A stretch of DNA of 64,000 bases, from positions 1 to 64,000 of the forward strand of contig NZ_QYBB01000011.1 in the NCBI RefSeq assembly GCF_004137685.1, in the 5' to 3' direction. Both the position numbers and the translations under genes were made by a program. The notes under the pieces are model-generated. The model was not told the DNA's origin. It did no database searches and worked only from the letters and a program-made list of their open reading frames with translations. The DNA comes from Lichenibacterium minor (GTDB lineage: Bacteria > Pseudomonadota > Alphaproteobacteria > Rhizobiales > Beijerinckiaceae). Positions 21,436 to 31,509 of this stretch are shown here, piece by piece (position 1 is the first letter of the stretch; every line of letters begins with the position of its first letter).

Positions 21436-22103
21436 CGGCGGGGCAGGGCGGCTTCATCACGCTCGAGGGCGGCGAGGGCACGGGCAAGTCCACCCAGGCG
21501 CGGCGCCTCGTCGACCGCATCCGCGGGCTCGGCCTCGACGCGGTGGCGACGCGCGAGCCCGGCGGCTCGCCCCGCGCCGAGCTGATCCGCGACGCGCTGC
21601 TGTCCGGCGCGGTGAAGCCGCTCGGCCCGGTGGCGGAAGCCATGATGTTCGCCGCCGCCCGCATCGACCACCTCGACGTCACGATCCGCCCTGCCCTGGC
21701 CCGCGGCGCCTTCGTGGTCTGCGACCGCTTCGCCGATTCGACGCGCGTCTACCAGGGCGCGCTGGAGGGCGTCGACGCGGGCCTGCTCGCGGGCCTCGAG
21801 CGCGTGGCCGTGGGCCCGACGATGCCGGACCTCACCCTCGTGCTCGACCTCGACGTCGCCATCGGGCTCGCCCGCGCTCGCGCGCGGCGCGGGGCCGGCG
21901 CGGCGGACCGGTTCGAGCGCGAAGCGGACGGGTTCCACGAGGGGCTGCGACGGGCCTTCCTCGAGAACGCCGAGCGCGAGCCGGAGCGCTGCCTCGTGGT
22001 CGACGCTTCGGGCGACGCCGACGCCATCGCGGAAACGCTGTGGCTGATCGCGCGGGCCCGCTTCCCCGCGCTACGCCGACCCAACCCGGGAGCGCGGCCG
22101 TGA
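21432..22103 (+). CDS. tmk: Thymidylate kinase
   Basis: 223 aa. Phosphorylates dTMP to dTDP. The P-loop GGEGTGKST (residues 13-21) opens the fold; REPGGSPRAE and the DR(F/Y)xxS motif CDRFADSTRVYQG bind dTMP; the LID region is the Arg-rich ARARARRG. The start GTG at 21432 overlaps the upstream stop (GTGA) and its own stop overlaps holB in the same manner. Confidence 0.96.
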   Translation: MTAGQGGFITLEGGEGTGKSTQARRLVDRIRGLGLDAVATREPGGSPRAELIRDALLSGAVKPLGPVAEAMMFAAARIDHLDVTIRPALARGAFVVCDRFADSTRVYQGALEGVDAGLLAGLERVAVGPTMPDLTLVLDLDVAIGLARARARRGAGAADRFEREADGFHEGLRRAFLENAEREPERCLVVDASGDADAIAETLWLIARARFPALRRPNPGARP

Positions 22104-23158
22104 AGGACGGCGAGGCCGCCCCCGAAAGCGACCGCGCCGAAGGCGCCCCGCACCCGCGCGAAACGGCCGGGCTGTTCGGGCAGGCGCGCGCCGAGCGCGA
22201 ACTTCTCGACGCTTACCGGGCCGGCCGGCTGCACCACGCGTGGCTCATCGGCGGCCTCGCGGGCACCGGCAAGGCGACGCTGGCCTGGCGCTTCGCCCGC
22301 TTCCTGCTGGCCAACCCCGATCCCGCCGCGGGCGCGGTCCGGGACGCGGCGGACCTGCGGGTGCCCCCGGACCATCCCGCGGCACGGCAGGCGGCGGCGG
22401 GCGCGCCGGGCGACGTCGCGGTGCTGCGGCGCGGCTGGAACGACAAGACCGGCAAGTTCTTCTCCGACATCCGCGTCGACGAGGTGCGGAAGATGTCCGG
22501 CCTGTTCCAGCAGGCGAGCCGGGCCGGCGGCTACCGGATCTGCATCATCGACACGGCGGAGGACCTCAACACCAACAGCGCCAACGCGCTGCTGAAGCTC
22601 GTCGAGGAGCCGCCCTCGCGCTCGCTGTTCCTGATGCTGGCCCACCACCCCGCCCAGGTGATGCCGACGCTGCGCTCGCGCTGCCGCAAGCTCGCCCTGG
22701 ACCCGCTCGGCCCCGCCGACGCCGTCGCGGCGCTGCGGGCGCTCGGGGCTCCCTGGTCGACGATCGAGCCCGCGACGCTCGACGAGGCCGTGCGGCGGGC
22801 CGGAAACTCCGTGTCGGGCACGCTGCCTTATCTCGGCGGCGAACGGCTGAGCCTCGACGGCGACACGGCGCGCCTGCTGGCGCGGCTCCCCGAGGTCGAT
22901 TGGGCCGGGCTTCACCGCCTGGCGGACCGGATCGGGTCCGACGAGGACGATTTCGCGGTGCTGACGGGCGCCATCCTGGACTGGCTGCACGAGCGCCTGC
23001 GGGCCGGTTCGGGCGGGGCCCGCCGCCTTGCACCCCTGGCCGAGGTATGGGAGAAAGTCCGCCGCTCCGCGCGCGACACGCTGGCCCTTAACCTGGACAA
23101 GAAGACGTTCCTGTTCTCGACCTTCGCGGATCTCGCCCAGGCGACGCGCGCGCTTTGA
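22100..23158 (+). CDS. holB: DNA polymerase III subunit delta'
   Basis: 352 aa. Clamp-loader AAA+ subunit. It has the N-terminal region [20 protein letters not shown] (Walker A-like, lysine present), the zinc-module region is reduced, and the SRC motif (LRSRCRKL) follows [20 protein letters not shown] and EEPPSRS. It loads the beta clamp on primed DNA with delta and tau. The GTG at 22100 overlaps the tmk stop; an ATG at 22040 lies within tmk and would add 20 residues with no family match. The pair tmk-holB followed by metG-tatD-MBL is highly conserved in alphaproteobacteria. Confidence 0.95.
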   Translation: MKDGEAAPESDRAEGAPHPRETAGLFGQARAERELLDAYRAGRLHHAWLIGGLAGTGKATLAWRFARFLLANPDPAAGAVRDAADLRVPPDHPAARQAAAGAPGDVAVLRRGWNDKTGKFFSDIRVDEVRKMSGLFQQASRAGGYRICIIDTAEDLNTNSANALLKLVEEPPSRSLFLMLAHHPAQVMPTLRSRCRKLALDPLGPADAVAALRALGAPWSTIEPATLDEAVRRAGNSVSGTLPYLGGERLSLDGDTARLLARLPEVDWAGLHRLADRIGSDEDDFAVLTGAILDWLHERLRAGSGGARRLAPLAEVWEKVRRSARDTLALNLDKKTFLFSTFADLAQATRAL

Positions 23159-23175
23159 CCCCAAGAAGAAGCTTC

Positions 23176-24729
23176 ATGGCCCCGCGCCCCACCTACTGCA
23201 TTTCGTCCGCCATCCCCTACGCCAACGGCGCCCCGCACATCGGCCACGCCTACGAGCGGATCGCCCAGGACGCCATCGCGCGCTTCAAGCGGCTCGACGG
23301 TTTCGACGTGCTGAGCCTGTCGGGCATGGACGAACACGGGCAGAAGATGCAGCAGACGGCGGCGCGCGAAGGGCTGACCCCGCAGGGGCTCGCCGACCGC
23401 ACCGCCGAACAGTTCCTGTCCATGAACCGCCTGCTCGGCACCGAGGCCGACGACGTCGTGCGCACGACCGAGCCCCGGCACCGCGCCGCCGCGCAGGAGA
23501 TCTGGCGCCGCATGGAAGCGCGCGGGGACGTGTACCTGTCGAGCTACAAGGGCTGGTATTCGGTCCGCGACGAAGCCTTCCACGACGAGGCCGACCTCGT
23601 GCCGGGCCCCGACGGCACCCGCCTCGCCCCGACCGGAACGCCGGTCGAATGGGTCGAGGAGGAAAGCTGGTTCTTCCGCCTGTCGGCCTACGGGGACCGC
23701 CTGCTGGCCCATTACGCCGCGAACCCCGATTTCGTCACCCCGGAGAAGTACCGCAACGAGGTCGTGAGCTTCGTGTCGCGCGGGCTGAACGACCTGTCGA
23801 TCAGCCGCACGGCCTTCGACTGGGGCGTGCCGGTGCCGGGCGATTCGAAGCACGTGATGTACGTCTGGGTCGACGCGCTGACCAACTACCTCACCGGCAC
23901 GGGCTTTCCCGACGCGTCGGACCCGCGCGCGCGCTTCTGGCCGGCGGACGCCCACCTCATCGGCAAGGACATTTCCCGCTTCCACGCCGTCTTCTGGCCC
24001 GCCTTCCTCCTGTCGGCCGGGATCCCGCTGCCGCGCCGGGTGGTGGTGCACGGGTTCCTGTTCAACAAGGGCGAGAAGATGTCGAAGTCGGTCGGCAACG
24101 TCATCTCGCCGACGACGCTCGCCGAGCATTACGGCGTGGACCCGCTGCGCTACTTCTTCCTGCGCGAGGTGCCCTTCGGCCAGGACGGCAGCTATTCGCA
24201 CGAGGCCATCGTGGCGCGCATCAACGCCGACCTGGCCAACGGCATCGGCAACCTGGCGCAGCGCTCGTTGTCGATGATCGCCAAGAACTGCGGGGGCAGG
24301 GTGCCGGACTGGGGAACGCTGACGGAGGCCGACCGGGACCTGCTCGGCGAGGCCGACGCCCTGCTCGACCGCGCCCGGGACGCCATGGCCCATTACGCGC
24401 TGCACGATTACCTCGCCGCCGCGTGGCGGGTGATCGCCGCCGCGGACCGCTACTTCGCCGGCGAGGAGCCCTGGGTGAAGCGCAAGACGGATCCCGTCCG
24501 CATGGGCACGGTGCTGGCCGTGGTGGCCGAAGTGGTGCGCGAGATCGCCATCGTGGTGCAGCCCGTGATGCCCGGCGCCATGTCGCGGCTGCTGGACTTC
24601 CTGGCCGTGCCGGCCGAGGCTCGCGACTTCGCCCATTTCGGGCCCGAGCATCGCCTGACCCCGGGCACCGCCCTGCCCGCGCCTTCCGGCGTGTTTCCCC
24701 GCTACGTCGAGGCGGAGCCGGCCGCGTGA
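23176..24729 (+). CDS. metG: Methionyl-tRNA synthetase
   Basis: 517 aa, the short form without a C-terminal dimerisation/tRNA-binding domain. Class I synthetase motifs: HIGH at 21-24 (PHIGHAYER) and KMSKS at 301-305. The connecting peptide resembles the type that lacks a Cys4 zinc knot. Charges initiator and elongator tRNA-Met. The start at 23176 is chosen because the family begins at [14 protein letters not shown]; an in-frame TTG at 23155 overlapping the holB stop is possible. Confidence 0.96.
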   Translation: MAPRPTYCISSAIPYANGAPHIGHAYERIAQDAIARFKRLDGFDVLSLSGMDEHGQKMQQTAAREGLTPQGLADRTAEQFLSMNRLLGTEADDVVRTTEPRHRAAAQEIWRRMEARGDVYLSSYKGWYSVRDEAFHDEADLVPGPDGTRLAPTGTPVEWVEEESWFFRLSAYGDRLLAHYAANPDFVTPEKYRNEVVSFVSRGLNDLSISRTAFDWGVPVPGDSKHVMYVWVDALTNYLTGTGFPDASDPRARFWPADAHLIGKDISRFHAVFWPAFLLSAGIPLPRRVVVHGFLFNKGEKMSKSVGNVISPTTLAEHYGVDPLRYFFLREVPFGQDGSYSHEAIVARINADLANGIGNLAQRSLSMIAKNCGGRVPDWGTLTEADRDLLGEADALLDRARDAMAHYALHDYLAAAWRVIAAADRYFAGEEPWVKRKTDPVRMGTVLAVVAEVVREIAIVVQPVMPGAMSRLLDFLAVPAEARDFAHFGPEHRLTPGTALPAPSGVFPRYVEAEPAA

Positions 24730-25541
24730 CGCTGACCGACAGCCATTGCCACCTCGACTTCCCCGAGTTCGCGCCCGAACTCGACGCCGTGGTGGAGCGC
24801 GCCCGCGCGGCGGGCGTGGCGCGCATGATCACCATCTCGACCCGCGTCGCGCGCAACGGCGACATCGTCGCGCTGGCCGAGCGCTTTCCCGACGTGTTCT
24901 TCACCGTCGGCACGCATCCGCTGCAGGCCGCCGAGGAACCGGACGTTTCGGTGGAGCGCCTGGTCGCCCTGTCGGCGCATCCCAAATGCGTCGGCATCGG
25001 CGAAGCGGGGCTCGACTACCATTACGACGCGGCACCGCGCGACCTGGCCGACCGGGTATTCCGCACCCACATCGCGGCGGCCCGCGAAACGGGTCTGCCG
25101 CTGGTCATCCATTCGCGCGACGCCGATGCCGACATGGCCGCGACCCTCCGCGACGAGATGGGCCGCGGGCGGTTCTCCGCCGTGCTGCACTGCTTCACCG
25201 CTTCGGCGGAGCTGGCCACCACGGGGCTGGAGCTCGGGCTGTCCATCTCGTTCTCGGGCGTCGTCACCTTCAAGAACTCGGGCGACCTGCGCGACGTCGC
25301 CCGCGGCGTGCCGCTCGACCGCATGCTGGTCGAGACGGACGCGCCCTTCCTGGCCCCCGCGCCACACCGCGGCAAGCGCAACGAGCCCGCCTTCGTGGCC
25401 CACACGGCGCGCGTCCTGGCGGAGCTGAAGGGCCTCGACGTCGACGCCTTCGCGGCGGCGACCAGCGCCAACGTCGACCGGCTGTTCTCCAAGCTCCCGC
25501 CCCGCGCCGGGCAGGGCGCGCCCGAGATATCGCGCCCATGA
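24726..25541 (+). CDS. tatD: TatD family metal-dependent hydrolase/DNase
   Basis: 271 aa TIM-barrel amidohydrolase. Metal ligands: His-x-His in TDSHCHLDF, Glu in [11 protein letters not shown], His in VIHSRDAD and VLHCFTAS, Asp in VETDAPFL. The family (YcfH/TatD) has 3'-5' exonuclease activity toward DNA. The GTG start overlaps the metG stop (GTGA at 24726-24729). Its own stop overlaps a five-codon duplicated start site that precedes the MBL gene. Confidence 0.94.
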   Translation: MTLTDSHCHLDFPEFAPELDAVVERARAAGVARMITISTRVARNGDIVALAERFPDVFFTVGTHPLQAAEEPDVSVERLVALSAHPKCVGIGEAGLDYHYDAAPRDLADRVFRTHIAAARETGLPLVIHSRDADADMAATLRDEMGRGRFSAVLHCFTASAELATTGLELGLSISFSGVVTFKNSGDLRDVARGVPLDRMLVETDAPFLAPAPHRGKRNEPAFVAHTARVLAELKGLDVDAFAAATSANVDRLFSKLPPRAGQGAPEISRP

Positions 25542-25555
25542 TGTCGCGCCCATGA
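25538..25555 (+). other. Duplicated start-stop junction (five-codon minicistron)
   Basis: A perfect 12-base direct repeat, TCGCGCCCATGA, occurs at 25530-25541 and 25544-25555. The first copy gives ATGA with the tatD stop; reading from its ATG yields Met-Met-Ser-Arg-Pro-stop, and that stop forms a second ATGA with the MBL start at 25552. The repeat most likely arose by a 14-base tandem duplication of the original coupled junction. Whether ribosomes use the tiny frame is unknown. Confidence 0.5.
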
Positions 25556-26352
25556 CCGGAACCATCACGATCCTCGGTTGCGGCTCCTCCGGCGGCGTGC
25601 CGCGCGTGGGGCAGGGGTGGGGCGCCTGCGACCCGGCCGAGCCCAGGAACGAGCGCCAGCGCTGCTCGATCCTGGTGGAGCGCATGAGCGAAGCCGGAAC
25701 CACGCGCGTGCTCGTCGACATGTCGCCGGACCTGCGGCGCCAGCTCCTGGCGAGCGGGATCCGCTCCCTCGACGCCATCGTGCTGACCCATCCCCATGCC
25801 GACCATGTCCACGGCATCGACGACGTGCGGCCGCTGGTCCTGGGCGCCAAGAAGCGCATCGCCGTCTACATGGACGACGCGACCTCGAGCGACGTGACGC
25901 AGAAGTTCGGCTACGTGTTCCGTACGCCCCCGGGCAGCTCCTATCCGCCGCTGCTCGACGAGCACCGGATCGTCGCCGGAGAAGCGCAAAGCTTCGCGGG
26001 GGCAGGGGGGACGATCCCCATCACGCCCTTCAGGCTCGAGCATGGCGAGATCGACGCGCTGGGGCTGCGCATCGGCGACGTCGCCTACACGCCGGACCTC
26101 AACCGCATCCCGCCCGACAGCGAGCCCTTCCTCGAGGGCCTCGACCTGTGGATCGTGGATGCGCTGCGCTACAAGCCGCATCCCAGCCACTTCTCGCTCG
26201 ACGAGGCGCTGGCCGCCATCGCCCGGTTCAGGCCGAAGCGCGCCGTGCTGACCAACCTTCACAACGACCTCGACTACGCGACGCTGCGCGCGGCGCTGCC
26301 CGACGGCATCGTGCCGGCCTACGACGGCATGGCCCTGCCCTTCGCGCCATGA
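25552..26352 (+). CDS. MBL-fold metallohydrolase (PhnP-like phosphodiesterase family)
   Basis: 266 aa metallo-beta-lactamase fold. The metal-binding HxHxDH is present: His80, His82, Asp84, His85 in LTHPHADHVHG. The N-terminus ILGCGSSGGVPRVG is typical of the PhnP/RNase Z-like branch that cleaves cyclic phosphodiesters. The downstream motif NLHNDLDYATL matches the conserved C-terminal His region. No phn genes are near, so a role in phosphonate use is not implied; the gene regularly follows tatD in this order of bacteria. Its stop overlaps the next gene (ATGA). Confidence 0.9.
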   Translation: MTGTITILGCGSSGGVPRVGQGWGACDPAEPRNERQRCSILVERMSEAGTTRVLVDMSPDLRRQLLASGIRSLDAIVLTHPHADHVHGIDDVRPLVLGAKKRIAVYMDDATSSDVTQKFGYVFRTPPGSSYPPLLDEHRIVAGEAQSFAGAGGTIPITPFRLEHGEIDALGLRIGDVAYTPDLNRIPPDSEPFLEGLDLWIVDALRYKPHPSHFSLDEALAAIARFRPKRAVLTNLHNDLDYATLRAALPDGIVPAYDGMALPFAP

Positions 26353-26939
26353 CGGACGACGCCATCCCGCCCGGCCACATCGCCGAGACCGTGACGTCCC
26401 TCGAGATGTTCGCCTGCCCGGAGCCGGCGCGGCACGCGCCCACGCTGCCCCCGGGCTGCCGGATCGAGCGGGTGGTCCGGCCCACGGTGGCGTTCTATCG
26501 CTTCCTCTACGACACTGTGGGCGAGCCGTGGATGTGGGGCGGGCGCCGGCGCTGGACCGATGCCGCGCTGGCCGAATGGATCCAGGACGACCGAACCGAG
26601 ATCTGGCTGCTCGGCGTCGACGGCCAGCCGGGCGGCTTCGCGGAACTCGACCGCCGTGCCGACGACGACGTGGAGCTGAGCTACTTCGGCCTCCTGCCCG
26701 ACTTTGTCGGGCGGCGCCTGGGTCCGCTCCTGCTCCGCACCGCCGTGCACCGGGCCTGGGCCGGCCTGCCGCGACGTTTCTGGGTCCACACCTGCGACCT
26801 CGACCATCCCGCCGCCCTGGGCCTTTATCGGCGCGAGGGCTTCGTGCCGTTCCGCACCCATGTCGAGATCGTGCCGGACCCGCGGGCGACCGGCCACATT
26901 CCGCCGCATGTGCAGCCCCATCGCCCGATCCTGACCTGA
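26349..26939 (+). CDS. GNAT family N-acetyltransferase
   Basis: 196 aa. The acetyl-CoA binding core is recognisable: VELSYFGLLPDFVGRRLGPL (beta4 and the pyrophosphate loop, here with RRLG in place of the usual Q/RxxGxG/A), then VHTCDLDHPAALGLYRREGF, the beta5-alpha4 segment with the Asn-to-Asp variant and the typical LYxxxGF. The substrate is unknown. The ATG overlaps the MBL stop. It is the last gene of the long rlpA-to-GNAT run; a 1-kb gene-free stretch follows. Confidence 0.85.
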   Translation: MTDDAIPPGHIAETVTSLEMFACPEPARHAPTLPPGCRIERVVRPTVAFYRFLYDTVGEPWMWGGRRRWTDAALAEWIQDDRTEIWLLGVDGQPGGFAELDRRADDDVELSYFGLLPDFVGRRLGPLLLRTAVHRAWAGLPRRFWVHTCDLDHPAALGLYRREGFVPFRTHVEIVPDPRATGHIPPHVQPHRPILT

Positions 26940-27959
26940 TCGGGGACGGGGCAGGGGAGCTCGGGGGCTCCAAGCCGGGCCGCCCTGCCCGCATCCGGTG
27001 GCGCCGGACTGCGCCGCGGTCCGCAGCGATCGGCCGCCACGGCTCCGACCGAGGCGACGATGCCGAGGGTCGCCGGCTTCGGACAGGGCCGTCTGAATGA
27101 GGCGCACGCGCAGACTTCGCAGGGATGCGATCCTCGGAGGTGGCGCTCTGGACAGGCTCGTGGCCTGTCGCGCCGTGACGGGGATGGTTAACGCAGCGGG
27201 AAGGAATGCCGGGCTAAGACTTGGTCGACGTCCGCCCGTCGGGCATGACGGGTTACGAATCGTTAAGCTTAACAGGCCCTTGCCGATCCGGACTTTTCGC
27301 TGCCCGCGTACCCAGGTTTAGTTCCATAATATAGATTATGCGAATTGGATCGATTGAGCGATAAGGCCGTAGCTAACCTGACGTGACGGGCCGGTCGGGC
27401 CCACCTGTCCGCAGCCCTAGGCGGCCCTGGGCAGCCGCGCCGCGCGCCGTCGTGTCGAGCCGATCGTGATGCATGCCGTCCCGGGACGCGCGGCGCTCCT
27501 GACCTAGCTCGGTTCCCGACGCGGTCCGGACGCGCTCCCGGCGACGTTTCCCTTGATGCCGACCCGAGACCGCGGCGGCACCGTCACCCGCCGCAAAGCC
27601 CGAAAACCCCCTGTATCGCGCCGGAATAGCGGTGGCGAAGGGAACGGAAATGGTTTAGCGTTCCTTCAAGACGTGGGCTCCGCAGATCCCCCACCCGCGT
27701 CGTCATCGGCTCCCGAAGGGGAACGGAGCATCGACGGTCGATTGCGCCGCCGTCGTTGTTGGACAGACAGGCGCATGCCAAGGCGGGGTCGCTTTGGCCG
27801 GGTTTGGTGAAGACAATGCCCAGCCACGGTTGTACGCTGAGGGCCCGCGAGAGCGATCGTCGCGGGATTGTGAGACGTGGCCACCATGGGCGCGACATCG
27901 GGTCGTCGTTCCGGTCACGGTGTGGGCGGTTGGGTTGAAGGCAAAGACGAGCTGGCGAC
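26940..27959. other. 1-kb gene-free region before the cold-shock gene, with an A+T-rich palindromic island
   Basis: No open frame here has convincing protein-like composition. The middle (27180-27370) is clearly richer in A+T than the rest and holds a perfect palindrome GTTAAGCTTAAC (27262-27273) and the dyad CATAAT-N4-ATTATG (27325-27340). The right half probably includes the promoter and a long 5' leader of the cold-shock gene at 27960, as cold-shock transcripts often have structured leaders. A small RNA gene in the island is possible, but no clear promoter-terminator pair was found. Confidence 0.5.
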
Positions 27960-28631
27960 ATGAGCAAAGGTAGAGATTTCCGGGGACCGAGGAAGCGGGG
28001 ATTCGACGACGACATGCCGTCATCCCCCTACGAGTCCCGCCCGTCCCGGCCGGCTTCGCGCCCGTTCGGCAGCGGCGCCCCGAGCGGCTTCGGCGGCGGC
28101 GGTGGCGACATGATGGCCCCCCCTCCGGCCGGCCCCACGGTCGATGCCGTCGTGAAGTGGTTCAAGGCCGACAAGGGCTTCGGCTTCGTCGAGCTGCAGA
28201 ACGGCCAGGGCGACGCTTTCCTTCACATCGGCGCCATCCAGTCCGCCGGCTATGAGACCGTGCCGCCCGGCGCCAAGCTTAAGGTGATGGTCGGCAACGG
28301 CGCCAAGGGCGCCCAGGTGACCCGCGTGGTTGAGGTCGACACGGCCGGTGCCCAGGAGCGCGCCCCTCAGCGGTCCTTCGACACGCCGCGCCCTGCCCGT
28401 CGCGCGCCCGATCCGTCGACCGCCATCGAGGTGTCCGGCAAGGTCAAGTGGTTCGACGACACCAAGGGCTTCGGCTTCGTGTCGAGCAACGATGGCGGCA
28501 AGGACATCTTCGTCCACATCTCCATCCTCGGCCCGGCCGGTCTGTCGCATCTCGCGGAGGGCCAGCCCGTGTCCATGCGCGTCGTCGACACCCCGAAGGG
28601 TCGCGAAGCGCTGTCGATCTCGGCCGACTGA
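27960..28631 (+). CDS. Two-domain cold-shock protein
   Basis: 223 aa with two cold-shock domains: CSD1 (about 60-127) with RNP1-like KGFGFVEL (72-79) and RNP2-like DAFLHI (85-90), and CSD2 (about 157-223) with KGFGFVSS (169-176) and DIFVHIS (182-188). A basic, Gly/Ser/Pro-rich N-terminus (1-58) and a Pro/Arg linker (133-155) flank them. Such duplicated CSD proteins are typical of Hyphomicrobiales and bind single-stranded RNA or DNA. The ATG is preceded by GAGCTGG. A strong hairpin terminator follows. Confidence 0.93.
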   Translation: MSKGRDFRGPRKRGFDDDMPSSPYESRPSRPASRPFGSGAPSGFGGGGGDMMAPPPAGPTVDAVVKWFKADKGFGFVELQNGQGDAFLHIGAIQSAGYETVPPGAKLKVMVGNGAKGAQVTRVVEVDTAGAQERAPQRSFDTPRPARRAPDPSTAIEVSGKVKWFDDTKGFGFVSSNDGGKDIFVHISILGPAGLSHLAEGQPVSMRVVDTPKGREALSISAD

Positions 28632-28684
28632 GCTGAGCCTGCGCCGGGCGGGTCGTCCCGCCGGCGCTCAATCCCGCCCTATCG

Positions 28685-28714
28685 ATGCCCGTGGATCCCG
28701 TCCGCGGGCATTTT
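28685..28714 (+). terminator. Intrinsic terminator after the cold-shock gene
   Basis: Ten-pair stem, ATGCCCGTGG (28685-28694) with CCGCGGGCAT (28702-28711), one G-T wobble, 7-base loop, directly followed by TTTT. It ends 22 bases before the mazG start. A second GC-rich hairpin (28641-28667) lies just after the stop codon. Confidence 0.65.
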
Positions 28715-28735
28715 CGCGTTTCAACGAGAGCCACC

Positions 28736-29557
28736 ATGACGCCGTCCCGCGACATCGCCCGCCTCATCGAGATCATGGCGGCGCTGCGCCACCCGGACAC
28801 CGGCTGCTCCTGGGATCTGGCACAGAGCTTCGCCAGCGTGGCGCCCTTCGCGATCGAAGAGGCTTACGAGGTTGCCGACGCGGTCGAGCGCGGCGACCGC
28901 GAGGACCTTCGCGAGGAACTCGGCGACCTGCTGCTGCAGGTGGTCTTCCAGGCCCGGATCGCCGAGGAGGAAGGCAGCTTCGATTTCGGCGGCGTGGTCC
29001 AGGCCATCACGGCGAAGCTCGTGCGCCGCCACCCGCACATCTTCGGCGACCGCCGTGACCTGACGCCCGAGGAGGTCAAGGCGGCCTGGGGCCGGATCAA
29101 GGCGGAAGAGAAGGCGGAGCGCGCCGAACGGGAGCGTCGGGCCGGCGCGGGGCAGGGCACCCAGGGGCTGCTGAGCGCCGTGGGCAGCGGGCTCGCCCCC
29201 CTGCCCCGCGCCGTGAAGCTGCAGCAGCGCGCCGGCACGGTCGGGTTCGATTGGAACGATCCGCGGGCGGTGCTCGACAAGATCCGCGAGGAGGCCGACG
29301 AGGTCGAGGCGGCGCTGGGCGACCGCGACGCCGTGGCGGGCGAGATCGGCGATCTCCTCTTCGCCGTCGCCAACCTGGCGCGGCACGCCGGCGTCGACCC
29401 GGAGGCCGCGTTGCACGGCGCCAACCGCAAGTTCGAGCGGCGCTTCGGACATATCGAGCGGACGCTGGCGTCGCGCGGCTCCAGCCTCCAGGAGGCCGGC
29501 CTCGACGCCATGGAAGCCCTGTGGAACGAGGCCAAGGGCCTGGAAGCGTCGAACTGA
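28736..29557 (+). CDS. mazG: Nucleoside triphosphate pyrophosphohydrolase MazG
   Basis: 273 aa, the full two-domain form. Each half carries an all-alpha MazG helical pair with the metal-binding ExxE...ExxD pattern: first FAIEEAYEVADAVERGD and REELGDLLLQVVFQ, second IREEADEVEAALGD and AGEIGDLLFAVANLAR. It hydrolyses NTPs to NMPs, limiting aberrant nucleotides and ppGpp-related stress. The ATG at 28736 is set by the family N-terminus (RLIEIMAALRHPDTGCSWD). Convergent with hflX. Confidence 0.95.
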   Translation: MTPSRDIARLIEIMAALRHPDTGCSWDLAQSFASVAPFAIEEAYEVADAVERGDREDLREELGDLLLQVVFQARIAEEEGSFDFGGVVQAITAKLVRRHPHIFGDRRDLTPEEVKAAWGRIKAEEKAERAERERRAGAGQGTQGLLSAVGSGLAPLPRAVKLQQRAGTVGFDWNDPRAVLDKIREEADEVEAALGDRDAVAGEIGDLLFAVANLARHAGVDPEAALHGANRKFERRFGHIERTLASRGSSLQEAGLDAMEALWNEAKGLEASN

Positions 29558-29562
29558 ACCGA

Positions 29563-29588
29563 GGGCAGGGGCAGGCCGCGCCCTGCCC
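29563..29588. terminator. GC-rich hairpin between convergent mazG and hflX
   Basis: GGGCAGGG (29563-29570) and CCCTGCCC (29581-29588) form an 8-bp stem in the 54-base convergent gap; an alternative register (29567-29573 with 29583-29589) is also possible. There is no T tract on either side, so termination may be weak or Rho-assisted. Confidence 0.35.
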
Positions 29589-29611
29589 CGGGCCTGAGCG
29601 ACCGGGCGGCC

Positions 29612-30985
29612 CTAGTCCGGCTCGACGAGCACGCGCTCGGCCTGCGGGAACCGGTTCTGCACCCGCTCCATGCGCTCCGGCGCCACCCGCACGGTGAGGT
29701 GGATGGTGCCGTCCTCGCCGTCCTGGCGCGCCAGGATCTCCGTCGTCTCGTAGAGCCAGTTCAGCCCGCGCCCGTCGCTCGGGTCGAGGTCGACGTTGAG
29801 CGAGGTGGCATGGGTGGCGAGGCGCCGCTCGATGGTGGCGAGGAGGTCGTCCACCCCCTGCCCCGTCAAGGCCGACACTACCGCGGGCCGCTCGTCGGCC
29901 CGCTTGTGGGCGGCGGCGTCCAGCGTCGCGGCGAGACGGTCCTCGTCGAGCAGGTCCGCCTTGTTCCACACCTCGATGACGCGCTCGCGATCGTCGGCGT
30001 CGACGCCGAGTTCGCGCAGGATCGCCAGGACGTCCGCGCTCTGCGCCTGGGTGTCCTCGTGGGCCACGTCGCGGACGTGCAGGATGACGTCGGCCGAGAC
30101 CACCTCCTCCAGCGTCGCCCGGAAGGCCGACACCAGCATGGTCGGCAGGTCCGAGATGAACCCCACCGTGTCGGACAGGATCACCTTGCCCCGATGCGGC
30201 AGCTTCAACACGCGCAAGGTGGGGTCGAGCGTGGCGAAGACCATGTCGTCGGCCAGCACGGCCGCCTTGGTCAGCCGGTTGAACAGCGTCGACTTGCCGG
30301 CATTCGTGTAGCCGACGAGAGCCACCGTGGGGAACGGCACGTCCACGCGGGTCTTGCGGTTGGTGGCGCGCGTCTGCTTGACGTGTTCGAGGTCGCGCTC
30401 GATCCGCGCCATGCGCTCCTCGATGAGGCGCCGGTCGGTCTCGATCTGGGTTTCGCCGGGGCCGCCGAGGAAGCCGAAGCCGCCGCGCTGCCGTTCGAGA
30501 TGGGTCCAGGACCGCACGAGCCGGGACTTCTGGTACGCGAGATGGGCCAGCTCCACCTGGAGGGTGCCCTCCTTGGTGCGGGCGCGGCGCCCGAAGATCT
30601 CCAGGATCAGGCCGGTCCGGTCGATGACCTTGGTGCCGAAAGCCTTCTCGAGGTTGCGCTGCTGCACCGGCGACAGCGCGCAATCCATCACGACGAGGCC
30701 GATGTCCAGCTCCTCGCAGGCTTCCGCCAGCTCCTCGACCTTTCCCTTGCCGAGATAGGTCGAGGGCCGCACCGTGCCGAGGTTGACCACGACATCGCGG
30801 CGGACGTCGAGGTCGATGGCGTCGCCGAGCGCCACCGCCTCGCCGATGCGGGCTTCGGGAGAGCGGGCCTCGCGCGCCGCTGCGCCCCGGCCGCTCGGGT
30901 AGGGCCCGACCACCAACGTGCGCGTGGCTTCGGCGGCGGTCTGCTCGACGGCGTCCGTGCCGTCATCCCCGTGTTTCGACTTCAA
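29612..30985 (-). CDS. hflX: GTPase HflX
   Basis: 457 aa. The N-terminal HflX subdomain ([12 protein letters not shown], then [12 protein letters not shown]) and coiled region ([20 protein letters not shown] type) precede a TRAFAC GTPase domain: G1 [10 protein letters not shown]3 [11 protein letters not shown]4 NKAD. HflX binds the 50S subunit and splits stalled ribosomes after heat stress. The start is probably TTG at 30985 with GGGA upstream; no ATG is available before the conserved region. It lies 43 bases after hfq, the conserved hfq-hflX pair. Confidence 0.95.
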   Translation of the reverse strand: MKSKHGDDGTDAVEQTAAEATRTLVVGPYPSGRGAAAREARSPEARIGEAVALGDAIDLDVRRDVVVNLGTVRPSTYLGKGKVEELAEACEELDIGLVVMDCALSPVQQRNLEKAFGTKVIDRTGLILEIFGRRARTKEGTLQVELAHLAYQKSRLVRSWTHLERQRGGFGFLGGPGETQIETDRRLIEERMARIERDLEHVKQTRATNRKTRVDVPFPTVALVGYTNAGKSTLFNRLTKAAVLADDMVFATLDPTLRVLKLPHRGKVILSDTVGFISDLPTMLVSAFRATLEEVVSADVILHVRDVAHEDTQAQSADVLAILRELGVDADDRERVIEVWNKADLLDEDRLAATLDAAAHKRADERPAVVSALTGQGVDDLLATIERRLATHATSLNVDLDPSDGRGLNWLYETTEILARQDGEDGTIHLTVRVAPERMERVQNRFPQAERVLVEPD

Positions 30986-31028
30986 TCGCGTGTCCCGATG
31001 GCTCGTGGGCGTCAGCCGGCGGCGGGCC

Positions 31029-31316
31029 TCACCGCGGGCGCTCGCCGACCGGGGCGGCCGCCGCCGCGGCGGCGGGCACGTCCTCGGGCGCTTCGAACAT
31101 CTGGATGGGCTGTCCCGGCATCACCGTGGATATGGCGTGCTTGTAGACCAGTTGCGAGTGGCCATCCCGGCGCAGCAGGACGCAGAAATTGTCGAACCAC
31201 GTCACCACGCCCTGCAGCTTGACCCCGTTGACCAGGAAGATGGTGAGGGGGACCTTGTTCTTGCGCACGTAGTTGAGGAACGTGTCCTGCAGGTTCTGTG
31301 TTCGTTCAGCCGCCAT
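31029..31316 (-). CDS. hfq: RNA chaperone Hfq
   Basis: 95 aa. Sm fold: Sm1 region [20 protein letters not shown] and the Sm2 YKHAIST motif with the Hfq-specific KH residues. The C-terminus is a short Ala/Pro tail. Hfq hexamers pair small RNAs with mRNAs. The true ATG is at 31316; the open frame continues upstream without homology. A predicted promoter lies about 190 bases upstream, giving a long 5' leader in which Hfq autoregulation could act. It lies between ntrX and hflX, as in Brucella and Rhizobium relatives. Confidence 0.97.
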   Translation of the reverse strand: MAAERTQNLQDTFLNYVRKNKVPLTIFLVNGVKLQGVVTWFDNFCVLLRRDGHSQLVYKHAISTVMPGQPIQMFEAPEDVPAAAAAAAPVGERPR

Positions 31317-31509
31317 GGTCCTGTCCACTGCTCGTCGCCGCTTGCTCGCGGTCTCGATGCCGCAGCCCGGCCTCGCGCGTCGGCCCCGCCGACACCTCCG
31401 AAAGGCGTCGTCCGGGCGTTCCCACGGGGCGGACTTCGCCCGCGAGCCTGCCCGAACGGGCGGCGCGCGGGCGGCCCGGCTCGCCGCCGGGCCGCCTGCA
31501 TCCCGCCGT

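Noticed and set aside
27097..27321. 74-codon plus-strand frame in the 1-kb gap
   Set aside because: Crosses the A+T-rich palindromic island, lacks a good ribosome-binding site and has no recognisable sequence.
27584..28015. 143-codon minus-strand frame overlapping the start of the cold-shock gene
   Set aside because: No ribosome-binding site or homology; composition looks random; it overlaps a clear gene.
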